The notes under the pieces were generated by a model. The model made no database searches, was not told the DNA's origin, and saw nothing but the letters and a program-made list of their open reading frames with translations. A DNA stretch of 64,000 bases from NCBI GenBank assembly GCA_024760905.1, contig CM045729.1:42638580-42702579 (forward strand), written 5' to 3'. Source of the stretch: Plotosus lineatus (lineage: Eukaryota > Chordata > Actinopteri > Siluriformes > Plotosidae). The first letter of the stretch is position 1. Every line of letters starts with the position of its first letter. This document shows, in pieces, positions 34,901 to 46,073 of the stretch. The translations under genes were made by a program, and so were the position numbers.

Positions 34901-35588
34901 TTATTACTGGGCAACAGTTATGCTCCAGTATATAGTTCCAGGTGCTTCATTTGGACTTGGACCATCTAGGGAGTTAAAGGTGTATTTGGGCCAGACCTGT
35001 AAACAAGTGTAACATCTGGGAAAAGTAAAGTACAGGAAAAAAGCTAGCCAGAGGAATGTTATCAAAACTTTCTGCAATAAAATAGATCTAAAATAGGTAT
35101 AGATTGCTGGATTATAAAATAAAACTGTCACACAGACATAATAGGCAATAAATATATAATATATATTTGTAAACATTCCATGAAAATGGCATAATTCACA
35201 AGTATTTGCTGAAGTTGACACGAAAGCCAAATACTCTGAACAATTCGGCAACATCCACTAAGCCTGAGGTGAATAATTGTTTTAGTGTATACTACACACA
35301 AGTATAAAGACCCGATCTGATTGGGATGATTCTTTGGTGATTGCCTGTGATTTTTTGCTTTGGCAACTGTCTCAGGCTGTCTCTGACCGACCACAACTGT
35401 GTATGTGGTATCCTAAATGACCTAAATAAAATAACGCTCATATGAAAATCACTGATAGTCATGGAGAGTCAGCAATACGGTCAACAATACCGGTTGTGGA
35501 CCCCTCATGCTCACTCCCTACCTCAAAATTGGTCAAATCGTATGCATTATTGGGCATTATAGCACAAATGAGATAGGGACTTAAGCAA

Positions 35589-35589
<1 letters not shown>

Positions 35590-35638
<49 letters not shown>
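35590..35638. repeat. (AAT)n microsatellite
   Basis: Sixteen near-perfect AAT units. Confidence 0.97.
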
Positions 35639-35640
<2 letters not shown>

Positions 35641-35744
35641 GCTATTAATTTTTATGATTATTTTTTATGTTTATTAAATTATTACAAACCAACTCAGTGC
35701 ACACACCCGAGCAGGTACACGGTAGATATGTAACACTCCCTTAC

Positions 35745-35847
35745 TAATTTGTTGATCTGCTTAATCCTATTGGGATAGCAGAGAGGCTGGAGCATATTTT
35801 AGTCAACACTGAGCAAAGGCAGGAAAACCCTTAACAGCCCACCAAAC
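35745..35847 (-). repeat. SINE tail fragment
   Basis: TTGTTGATCTGCTTAATCCT and the GAGGCTGGAGC region match the reverse of the GGATTAAG tail. It is cut abruptly by RTE copy R3. Confidence 0.6.
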
Positions 35848-37013
35848 TCTTGCAAATGAGCTAGAAGAGAAGGAGAGATTCTGGAGTGAGATAGATGAAG
35901 TGATGCAGAGTACCCCCAAAGATGAAAGAGTGATCATTGGTGCAGACGTCAATGCACATGTTGGTGCAGGCAAGAGAGGGGACGAGGAAGTGATGGGCAG
36001 GTTTGGTATCCAGGACAGGAACACAGAAGGACAGATTTTAATCGATTTTGCAAAAAGGATGGAAATGGCTGTGGTGAATACTTTCTTCCAGAAGACAGAG
36101 GAGCACAGGGTGACTTATAAAAGCGGAGGTAAGAGCACACAGGTAGACTACATCTTGTGTAGGTGATGTAATTTGAAGGAAGTCAGTGACTGCAAAGTAG
36201 TAGTGTGTGAGAGTGTTGCCAAACAGCATAGGATGGTGGTGGGCAGGATGACGCTGATGGTGAGGAAGGTCCTCACCTCTATATTCTGTATCACTTCATC
36301 TAACTCACTCCAGAATCTCTCCTTCTCTTCCAGCTCACATCCTGCCTGTGGGGCATAAGCACTAACAACATTGAACATCACGCCTTCAATTTCACAATTT
36401 CAATTTCTAACTTGAGACTCATCACTCTGTCTGACACTCTTTTCACTTCTAGAACATTCCTGACCATCCCCTCCTTCAAGATGACTCCTACTCCATTTCT
36501 CTTCCCATCCACAACATGTTAAAACAGAATAAACCCTGCTCCTAAGCTTCTAGCCTTGCTACCTTTCCACCTAGTCTCCTGAACACACAGTATGTCCACC
36601 TTCGTCCTCTGCATCCTGTCAGCCAGCTCTCTACCTTCTCCTGTCATAGTTCTAACATTCAAAGTCCCTACTCTCAGTCCTAAACTCATGCTTATCCTCT
36701 TCTCTCTCTGCCCACGGACACGCCTCCGGCCTCTCCTTCTTCGACCTCTCCTTCTTCGACCTCTCCTTCTTCGACCAACAGTAGTCCAATTTCCACCAGC
36801 ACCCTGTTGGTTAACAGCACTGATGGCGGTTGTTGTTAACCTGGGCCTCGACCGATCCGGTATGAAATTTGTCTTTATGATTTGCCTTGTGTATTCTGGC
36901 AAAAGTTTTACGCTGGACGCCCTTCCTGTCGCAACCCTCTGCATTTATCCGGGCTTGGGACCGGCGTGAGGGCTGGCACTGGTTTGTGCCCCCCCTCAGG
37001 GTTGCATTGTCTA
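35848..37013. mobile_element. RTE-clade LINE copy R3, rearranged endonuclease fragments
   Basis: 35848-36269 (plus) carries the middle of the endonuclease (ELEEKERFWSEIDEVMQ to MTLMVRKV). 36270-37013 (minus) carries the 5' UTR and the endonuclease N-terminus up to ERFWSELDEVIQ. The two pieces are adjacent parts of one LINE placed tail to tail, overlapping by about 50 bases that form an inverted repeat (about 35857-35910 against 36288-36338). Neither part has the LINE 3' end. In the minus part a 15-bp unit (CTCCTTCTTCGACCT) is repeated about three times near 36735-36775. Confidence 0.85.
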
Positions 37014-37700
37014 CATGGTAGTAATATATATATAGACTGCAAGGATATAAATAGACATAAAAAGACGAGAGTCATAGTCTACCTCACAAATGCTTGAGTT
37101 CTGCATTTTATTGACAGACATTGGAACGTGAGCTGAGTCTCATCAACTATTGCAGAAAGTATTATGATTTCAAAAACATAATGAGACTTCAGAAAAGAGT
37201 CTGCTAATACTTCTCTGTGGGTGAGACCATGCAGTATTCATCATATTCCTCCTCAAGCAGGGTGATGTCTGCTCAGAGCTCACTGAATGGTCCTGGTGAC
37301 GGGTTAAACCCAACACCCAGTAAACACGGCACAAAACACAGCATGCACACCAGCTACGGATCACACATTCTAACCTCACAGCTGTGTTGTTTTACAAGGA
37401 TAAATTCCTCAGAGGAAGGGGTATTTAACAATATATACTCTGAATATAACAGAATTGCTTCTAGAAATATGAATAAGAATTTGTCACTTTAATTATACAC
37501 ATTTATTAAACATAATAAATAAATGCTATGACAATGGCTTTATAATTATAAAGAACTGTCAGGCTTTTAAGACAGTTGCACAATCACATTCAAACTATGA
37601 AATTATTACAGGTGGCGAGCTGGGCAAAAGGTATCAAGCATGAGGCGCACAGCCAGTCAGTAACATCCTTATTCACAATACTGATGTGTGATTCTCTGAC

Positions 37701-37836
37701 CTGTGTTTTAACAGTAATGCACGTAGCACACTGGCACGGTCCTCAGCTCTTATCTGGTCTGAGATGATCATGGTTTCCACCAACAAGTGTGCAATTCCAG
37801 GAAGTGTGGTCTGTTCCAGGTCTAACATAATGGCAC
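37701..37836 (-). CDS. slc4a3: slc4a3 exon D: cytoplasmic domain
   Basis: This 136-bp exon encodes (G)AIMLDLEQTTLPGIAHLL, then VETMIISDQIRAEDRASVLR and ALLLKH(S). It is the conserved SLC4 stretch that contributes to dimerisation of the cytoplasmic domain in the family. The acceptor is TATACAG and the donor GTCAGAG. The exon starts with two bases of the split Gly and ends with two bases (AG) of the Ser codon completed by exon E, so the phases agree. Confidence 0.94.
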
Positions 37837-38018
37837 CTGTATAGGTAAGGAATCAACCGTGTCACTGATAATAGTGATATCCAACATATACACAGTGGAA
37901 ATGCCACTGTATACTTGTGCAATCACACTACTTCACTTTGATAGGAACACAATGTCCAATGTACAAATTTCAAAACAAACAGGCAAGAATACATTTAGTG
38001 TTTTTTTATGGTTTAAAG

Positions 38019-38313
38019 ATGTGTGGCCGATGGTGTAGTGGTTAGGGCGCTGAGCTCATGATCGGGAGGTTGTGGGTTCAAATCCCAGTTAGACCCCCAC
38101 TGTGTTAAGATCTCTGGGCAAGGTCTTAACCACAAGTGTGCCTCTGTTCACCCAGCAGTATAAATGGGTTCCAGTAAAAATATACTGGGGACGGTAACCT
38201 GCGATGGACGAGCCTCCCATCCAGGAGGAGTTGAACTCATGCTACAGAAACCGGGTATAAGCACCGGTCCGACGAGCCATGTCTTGGGTGCAAAAAGCCC
38301 AACGGACTTTACC
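38019..38313 (+). repeat. tRNA-derived SINE, second family, with 13-bp TSD
   Basis: The element is bounded by TTATGGTTTAAAG at 38006-38018 and 38314-38326. The head has an A box (TGGTGTAGTGG) and B box (GGTTCAAATCCC). The 295-base body (GTTCACCCAGCAGTATAAAT, then GGGGACGGTAACCTGCGATG) ends in TTTACC. Confidence 0.88.
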
Positions 38314-38383
38314 TTATGGTTTAAAGAAAGGCTTACATCTTTTCTCTTACTTTATATTGCAATTAGTAGTAAAATAATATGGA

Positions 38384-38735
38384 CCTGGCAGTACAGTGGT
38401 TAGCACGTCTGCCCCACAGCAAGAAGGTGATTCCTAGTTTGGGCTTTTCTGTGTGTAGTTTGCATGTTCTCCCTGTGCTTGTGTGGGTTTCCTCAGGGCA
38501 CTCCGGTTTCCTCCCATCGTCCAAAAGCATCCACAGTAGGTATATTGGCTGTTTCAAATCGCCCCCTAGGTGTGAGTGTGAGTATGAATGGTTACGTGAG
38601 TGTTGACCCTGTGATGGCCTGGTGAGCTGTCCAGGGTCGCTGAGATTGGTGCCAGACTCCCCACAACCCTTATTTGAACTAAGTGGCTCAGAAACTGAAT
38701 GAATAAATGAATAATATGAACTCAATTGAGCATTA
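38384..38735 (+). repeat. GCAGCACGGTGGC-type repeat, near complete
   Basis: Head GCAGTACAGTGGTTAGCACG, body TGTAGTTTGCATGTTCTCCC, then CTGGTGAGCTGTCCAGGGTC, and an end with GAATGAATAAATGAATA. Confidence 0.8.
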
Positions 38736-38790
38736 TGAGCTTCAGAAATACTTTTCAAATCATGAAGGCAGGTGCCAATCTGCCTAAAGT

Positions 38791-39140
38791 CTTCTTCTTC
38801 TCTCTTCGGCTTTTCCCCTTTTTTCCAGGGGTCACCCCAACGAATCATCTGATTCACATGTTTGATTTGGCATAGGTTTTTACATCGGACGCCCTTCCTG
38901 ACACAACCCTTTAGCAAGAGACAGAAACATGCTGACGGCTATGCAGCTACTCTTTACGAAAGTCAGCAATGGTTCTTTTACATGCCTTTCACCATAGACA
39001 GTGAGAGACATGGCCGGCCTTTGATAACCCAGTAAGCTGTGCTGGGGAGACAGTGACAACCTTGTGGAGAGTGGGACTCGAACCCCCAACTCTAGGATCA
39101 GCTATCCAGTGCCCTTTACCACCAGGCGACCACTGCCCCT
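38791..39140 (-). repeat. Composite SINE with RTE-like 3' part and 16-bp TSD
   Basis: The element is bounded by CCAATCTGCCTAAAGT (38775-38790) and CCAATCTGCATAAAGT (39141-39156), one mismatch. On the minus strand it has the tRNA-like head with B box GGTTCGAGTCCC, the shared body, GGAAGGGCGTCCGATGTAAA from the RTE 5' UTR, then GATGATTCG, GGTGACCCC and AAGCCGAAGAGAGAAGAAG matching the RTE 3' end. It is the clearest copy of the composite. Confidence 0.93.
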
Positions 39141-39844
39141 CCAATCTGCATAAAGTGTGTGGAATAATTTGCCTCACATTATTATCATAATGCCACAGAG
39201 ACGTGACGATATACTGCATTGTTCAACTGTGACAGTGCTCCCAACTAATCTGGCAAAATATATGCGGACATGCAACTATCACAATCATGTGTGATTGTCA
39301 ACATCCTATTCCCATTCCTTCTTTACTGCTATAACAGAACTCACTCCTCTGGGTAGGTGTTTTTTATATTTTTGAATGTTATTATGGGGATTTATGCTCA
39401 TTCAGCTATATGAGCATTGGAGAAGCCATATATGTGATGTTGGATAAGGATATATCCCCAAAGGTGTTTAGTTAGGTTGAGTCCTTCCACACCTACCTTG
39501 AGTCCTTGAGTCCTTCCACACCTACCTTGACAAACCATGTAATGTAAAGGAATTATGTCAAGCTAAAACATGTTTGAGCAATTTAGTTCCAGTCGAGAGA
39601 AATCTTAAAGCTACAGTATCAAAAATGTCTTTCACAAAATGTAAAAAACAATTATACACCTCTGTTCTGGGAGCCGTTTTGGAAATAACTCCACATGGTT
39701 AGGTGTTCACAAATTATTTGCTATATAGTGATCATGGCTGCAGTGCACAATTATACCTTTGTGCATGATGGTGCATAACACTTCACAGTTATACAGAGAA
39801 TGTGCACAAAGAATCATATCATAGGCCTAGTATCTTACTCATAC

Positions 39845-40025
39845 CATGTGTGATGGTCCTGCGAAGCTCAAGCAAGCTGCGGAAGGACAATGAGGCCACA
39901 TGTGGTTTGCCCCAGCGGTCTGTATCTTCCTCAACATCTTCTTCAAATTTGATCCAGCGGGCCATCTCTTTCCAACGCATCTCCTGATTCTTGTCCACAA
40001 TCAGCTCATTTAGCTCTACAAAGAC
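39845..40025 (-). CDS. slc4a3: slc4a3 exon C: start of band-3 cytoplasmic domain
   Basis: This 181-bp exon reads VFVELNELIVDKNQ, then RWIKFEEDVEEDTDRWGKPH and VASLSFRSLLELRRTITHG. This is the most conserved block at the start of the SLC4 cytoplasmic (Band_3_cyto) domain. The acceptor is TTTAG and the donor GTATGAGT. It starts in phase 0 and ends one base into a Gly codon. The ARWIKFEE and LSFRSLLELRR strings place it firmly in the AE1-3 branch rather than the sodium bicarbonate cotransporters. Confidence 0.95.
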
Positions 40026-40188
40026 CTAAACATGCCGGATTCACATCATTAATGACTTTCACAGAACATAACCAATTCTGACTATTCTTTCCAGAGATCT
40101 CATAAGTCATTATGCACTGAATGCATTTTTACACGTGGTGGAAAACAGACAGATGCCTACAAAGACATTTTTCAACATAGCAATTAAG

Positions 40189-41074
40189 TACAGTGGCACC
40201 TCACTTTACAAAATTAATCCGTTCCAGAGCCTTTTTCGTAACCTGCATTTTTCGTAAATTGAACTGCATTTTACATGTAAAACACATGATTTGTTCCAAG
40301 GCTCCCAATACTACCCCTAGGCCCTTTAAAAATTATGAAAGCATACCTTTTAAGACCTCCTTCTGCTTCAATATCGTACTCATGGTAGACAGGTTTGGCC
40401 ATATTCCTTTGTGGTATCACTCGAGTCCGTTTCTTCTTCTCACTCACACCGGAAATCACACATGCGTGTGTGTGCGTGCATGTGTGTGTGTGTGCGCATG
40501 TGTGTGTGTGTGCGCGCATGTGTGTGTGTGTGCGTGTGTGTGCGTGCGTGTGCGTGTGTGTGCGTGCGTGTGTTGACCATGTCTTCTTTGCAGAGTTATA
40601 ATCTTACAAATGCTTATGGAAGGTTAAAAGCCTGAGTCAATAAATAAAGCATAAAACAACAGTTACTCTGTCTTTTACACAAAAAGCATCATGGTAGATT
40701 CAGCTCCATAATAGAAAATGGGAGGGAGCTGTGTCATCCCTCCTATCCAATGGGATCTCTGTCCAAGATGGCATCAGGTGGACCTATCCAAGATGGCACT
40801 CGAGTGAAGGCGACATGAATGACAACTCAGTTGTCAGCCAATGGGAGGCCAGCGGGGCGGGATGTTTGAACGTCATTGATGGGAGAGCAGCTCGTGCATT
40901 GTTTGAATACTTGAATGGCGCGTTTTAATGTTTGAATGGAGCGCTTGAATTTTTAAGATGGTGCTTTCGAAACGTGAACTCGTTTCGCATACGGAGACAA
41001 AAATTTAGGAAAATGAGTTTCGTAGCCTGCATTTTTCGTTTGGAGAGACTTTTGTAAAGTGAGGCACCACTGTA
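40189..41074. mobile_element. Tigger-like MITE T3
   Basis: Left TACAGTGGCACCTCACTTTA and right (reverse) TACAGTGGTGCCTCACTTTA form long inverted termini with TA borders. The interior, inverted, shares GAGGCCAGCGGGGCGGGATG with T1 and T2. A TG-rich microsatellite occupies 40463-40572. It lies 164 bases from exon C. Confidence 0.85.
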
Positions 41075-41674
41075 ATATGAAAACAAGTAAAACAAGATTG
41101 AATTGAGGTTTTTTTTTTCCCTCTCTCTTTTTTTTTGTTTCCTTGTGATAGGATTCCGAAAGCTGTGACAGAAAGAGCTTTGACAACATCACTGTAATTC
41201 CTTTTTTTTTTAGGATTGCAAAGTGTTGTAGGTGAAAATTCACAACAGGAAGCATTTAATTGGATTTACTACTGGACTTCCAAAGTTAAGAAAAACATGA
41301 TTTTCAGTACTCTTCGTTGTGCACATGTTTTTTTCCACTTCTGTTTCCCAATTTCCAACCCTTTTCTTTCACAGTTTAATTTGTGTACCGAGATCTATTA
41401 TTATTTTTTAGATCAACATACTCACTCTTTTCTACTCTCCTATCATTTAATTAAAGGCCAAGTCTCATAGTTTTACATGGCTTTCCTGAAAGGATAATTG
41501 CATTCAATGAATACCAATTAACGAAAAATAATTAACTCTGGTGATTGTAAAAATATGTTACAAATGTATTTCTTGATTAAAAGTGCGACAAAATATGCTT
41601 CCTCCACTTCAAATCTCCCTCCATAACGATCGAGTTTCCAGAAGTGTGAAGTCAATATATATAAATATATATAA

Positions 41675-41675
<1 letters not shown>

Positions 41676-41720
<45 letters not shown>
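41676..41720. repeat. (ATT)n microsatellite
   Basis: Fifteen ATT units. Confidence 0.97.
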
Positions 41721-41721
<1 letters not shown>

Positions 41722-42013
41722 ATTGCCATGCAAGTCCATGTGTATTAGCTATTACTATAAATACAGCAATTTATTAAAATGCATTCATATAAACCCGTGA
41801 TTTGCTCTGCACCCAGCTCTATCAGAGCTGCTATTGTAGGAAATTAACCAACATATCCTTACAAACCAGACCCATGAACAGTGCTGTGATAGAAAACAAT
41901 GATTGCAGGCTTTATGTTGTAGAATTATGATTCTGATATACTGTATTTTCTACTGTATTTAATTACTTTATTTTCTGTGTTTTTGGGTTGTATACAATGT
42001 GTTTTTATATGTA

Positions 42014-42185
42014 CAGTGCTGTGCATAGTTTTTTGCCCCTGACCAATTTCTGACATTTTTTGCATGTTTGTCACAGTCATCCATTTCAAATCAAGCAAAC
42101 CTAAATATTACACAAAGATCAAATACAAGTAAACACAAAATGCAGTTTTCAGTGCCAATTGCATTTATTAATACCCCCATTTCAC
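42014..42185. mobile_element. Tc1-like terminal fragment
   Basis: TACAGTGCTGTGCATAGTTT followed by CCCCTGACCAATTTCTGACA and ACACAAAATGCAGTTTTCAG resembles the terminal region of a known fish Tc1 group. No transposase follows. Confidence 0.6.
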
Positions 42186-42544
42186 TGGAGTGCGGCAGAC
42201 TTGCGGAAGCAAAAATGTTGTTATTCTCAAACGTTCCTCAGTCATTCCGTCATCTTCTGTGTCATTCCGTATGTTTCCGAATGTGTTCCTCCACTTCCGG
42301 CAGATCAAAATCTTCCGCGAACTTGCTTTTGAACATGTTTTCCGAGAGTGTCCCCTTTGGTTCCGTGATCTTTCCTTTTATACCGCAAGTGTTCCTTAAC
42401 TTATCCGCAAGTCTTCCCTCCTCTTCCGTATGGTCAAAAGCAGTGAAGAGAGCCGCTCTACACACCACACACCATCAGAACCATAGCAACATCAGCAGCA
42501 GCATCAGACAAAGCACTTTCCGGGTGCTTTGGCCCTCACTTTGG

Positions 42545-42790
42545 CTGTTCGTGTGGCGTGCTCTCTAATCCGTCTACGCACAGGTGATCATCGGCATGAG
42601 GAGGATGATCATGCAGACCCGATCGAAGTCCATCTATGGCACACCATGAGTATTTCACCTTCTTCTGATTCAGTGTTCCACTGCTGATTGTGGTTTGCTT
42701 GAGACTTCGATCGGGTCTGCATGATCATCCTCCTCATGCCGATGATCACGTGCGCGCAGACAGAGTAGAGAGCGTGCCACACACACCGGC
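42545..42790. repeat. Long hairpin: 46-bp perfect arms with imperfect extension
   Basis: 42585-42630 and 42703-42748 are exact reverse complements. Outside them about 40 more bases pair imperfectly. The loop is 72 bases. The surrounding 42200-42950 is more GC-rich than its neighbours and holds many TTCCG motifs. Confidence 0.9.
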
Positions 42791-42955
42791 TTATAATAAA
42801 TGATCAAGCAAATACAAAGCGGGGTTCAGAGATCAACGCGTCTTAAACACGTGCTCAAGTGCATGCTTTCATCCAGCACGGACTCGATCAGAGGGATTGG
42901 GGAGTCGGAATAAAGCACGGATGATGCTCTGAAACGCACCACACACTGAATAGAT

Positions 42956-43715
42956 CAGTGGTTCTTAACCTTGGTTTGATCGAACCCTTGGGGTTTGGTG
43001 AGTCAGTCTCAGGGGTTCGATGGAGGTCAAGACACACACCCAACTCATATTCATGATGACATGTCCCGCTTGGCCATCACTGGCTGCAGGTGATCACGCT
43101 ACATTACTTGGCCAATCTGTGCAGCAGGAAATTTGGTGCGCTCAGTAGTCAAATTGTGACTGTTGTGATGGTACGTCATCTGATTTCTTTCTTAATGTTT
43201 TAATCCATACTATGTTGAGCGAAAAAGAAAGTGGTCAGACGAACATGGATTCACATATATAACGAAATGTGATGTTAGTCAGCATCCTATCTGCATGATT
43301 TGCAAAGTAGCATCAACCCCCCCACTGATTGATGTATATGTACATGAATATGTGTATATAATATCAATAAATACATATTCAATGCTATAAATGCTTATAA
43401 TAACAATTAAATGTTCAAAAATAATCCATAAAATGTAAATTAAAAAATAAATACACACATATGCACACAGATGCGCACCTCAAATAAAAATGTAAGTAAT
43501 TTTGATGGGGGGAGTTCATGCATTCTATTGGTTTTGTTCTTTGAACACAGTTATGTTTATGCACGGTTCATTTTGGTGCCTCAGTTAAACCATACCTATG
43601 TCTTGAATAATAATAATAAAAAAATCACATTTAATTTTTCAAGAAAGAAGGGTTCGGTGAATAAGCATATGAAACTGGTGGGGTTCAGTACCTCCAACAA
43701 GGTTAGGAACCACTA
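42956..43715. mobile_element. hAT (Charlie-like) non-autonomous element with 8-bp TSD
   Basis: The perfect 8-bp duplication GAATAGAT flanks it (42948-42955 and 43716-43723). The termini are CAGTGGTTCTTAACCTTGG on the left and TAGTGGTTCCTAACCTTG on the right (reverse). No transposase is encoded. It contains the AT-rich module (about 43318-43470) also found in Tigger-like elements at 3158 and 56360. Confidence 0.92.
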
Positions 43716-43734
43716 GAATAGATGAAACAACCTT

Positions 43735-45743
43735 CTTTTCTTTCTTGTTTTCCTTTAGGCTGTTCCCTTCAGGGGTCGCCACAGCGAATCATCTGCCTCC
43801 ATCTCACCCTATCCTCTGCATCTTCTTCTCTTACACCAACTGCCTTCATGTACTCCTTCCATGAATCATCTCTTTGGTCTTCCTCTAGGCCTTATAGCTG
43901 GTAGTTCCAACCTCAGCATCCTACTACCAATATACTCACTATCCCTCCTCTGGACATGTCCAATCCATCTCAATCTAGCCTCTCTGACTTTGTCTCCAAA
44001 ACGTCTTACATGTGCTGTCCTTCTGATGTGCTCATTCCTGATCCTATCCATCCTTGTTACTCCCAAAGAGAAACTCAACATTTTCATCTCTGCTACCTCC
44101 AGCTCAGCCTCCTGTCTTTTTCCCAGGGCCACTGTTTCTTAACCATACAACATCGCTGGCCTCAACACCATCTTGTACACTTTTCCTATCATTCTTGCCG
44201 ATACCTTCCGATCACACATCACACCGGACACTTTTCTCCAACCATTCAAACCAGTCTGTGCACGCTTCTTTGCCACTTTTCCACACTTTCCATTGCTCTG
44301 GATTGTTGGGCCTAAGTACTTAAAATCCTCCACCTGTCTTATCTCTGCTTCCTTTAACCTCACCATTCCTGTTGGGTCCTTGTCATTCATACACATGTAT
44401 TCTGTCTTACTGAGGCTAACCTTCATTCCCCTCCTTTCCAGGGCATACCTCCACCTCTCTAGATTTTCCTGCACTTGTTCTCTGCTCTCACTGCAGATCA
44501 CAATGTCATCTGCAAACATCATGGTCCATGGGGAATCTTGTCTAACCTCGTCTGTTAACCTGTCCATCACCATAGCAAACAAGAATGGGGTCAGAGCTGA
44601 CCCTTGATGCAGTCCTACCTTCACCTTGAACTCTTCTGTCACACCGACAGCACACCTCACCACTGTCTTACATCTCTCATACATGTCCTGCACTACTCTA
44701 ACATACTTCTCTGCCACTCCAGACTTCATCATGCAATACCACAGTTCCTCTCATGACAGGGTGCCACGAGAGGAACTGTGGTATTGCATATGACAGGGTG
44801 CCACTCCAGACTTCCTCATGCAATACCACAGTTCCTCTCATGGCACCCTGCCATATGCTTTTTCCAGATCCACAAAGGCACAATGCAGCTCCGTCTGACC
44901 TTCTCTGTACTTCTCCATAACATCCTCAAGGCAAACACTGCATCTGTGGTGCTCTTTCTTGGCATGAAACCAAACTGTTGTTCACAAATGCTGACCTCTG
45001 CCCTTAGTCTAGCTTCCACTATTCTTTCCCATAACTTCATCGTATGGCTCATCAACTTTATCCCTCTGTAGTTGCTGCAACTCTGCTTGTTCTTAAAAAT
45101 GGGCACCAGCACACTTCTCCTCCACTCCTCCGGCATCCTCTCACCCTCCAAGACCTTGTTGAATGTTCTTGTCAGGAAATCTACTGCTACCTCTTCTAGA
45201 CACTTCCATACCTCCACCTGTAATTCATCAGGACCAACTGCTTTTCCAATGCCTCTTCAATGCCCTCCTCACTTCACCCTTACTAATCTTTGCTACTTCC
45301 TGGTCCTCAACAGTCACCTCTTCTACTCTTTTTTTCTCTCTCATTTTCCTCATTCATAAGCTCTTCAAAGTACTCTTTCCATCTTGCCAGCACAGTTCTG
45401 TCATCAGTCAATACATTTCCCTTTCTGCCCTTAATCACATTAACTTGCTGCATGTCCTTCCCATCTCTATTTCTCTGCTGTGCCAACCTGCATAAATCAT
45501 TTTCTCCCGCTTTACTTTCCAACCGAGCATACAAGTCATCATACACCCTCTGTTTAGCCTTTGACACCGCTACCTTCGCCTTACGCTATCTCCCTGTACT
45601 CCTGTTTACTCTCTTCGGTCCTCTCAATGTCCCACTTCTTCTTAGCTAACCTCTCCCTTTGTACACACTCCTGCACTTCCTCATTCCACAACCAAGTCTC
45701 CTTATCTCCTCTCCTTCCAGATGACACACCAAGGACTCTCCTA
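43735..45743 (-). mobile_element. RTE-clade LINE copy R4, 5'-truncated
   Basis: RT pieces on the minus strand: 45567-45307, 45217-44816, 44732-44139 ([13 protein letters not shown]) and 44132-43866. Frameshifts lie near 45230-45300 and 44740-44830, and a stop near 44140. At 44731-44838 a 21-bp unit appears three times in alternating orientation. The 3' end GTGGCGACCCCTGAAGGGAA is intact. Confidence 0.9.
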
Positions 45744-46073
45744 CACTGCCTTGTGCCTCTCCTTCAACCTAAAGGGAGAAAAACAGAAATCTTCACCACA
45801 TCTCAAGCTAATGGCTTGAAATTAAGCACTAGAGCTTTTTAATTTTTAATTTTTAATTTTACCTGGACATCAAATAGACTAAGCTATTGTATATTGTAGG
45901 GCTTATGCGCATGCATATGTAGAGCTAAAAATGGTTAATATGTCAAGACTCACACGCTGCAGTGTTTGGTATGTGACAGGAAGAGTGTTCCAAGTTTTGA
46001 CAATCAGCTGGTTGCCAGCTCTGTTATGGCTTCATGCAAGTCTTTCCAAATCTTCATTCAGTGATTGTACTCC

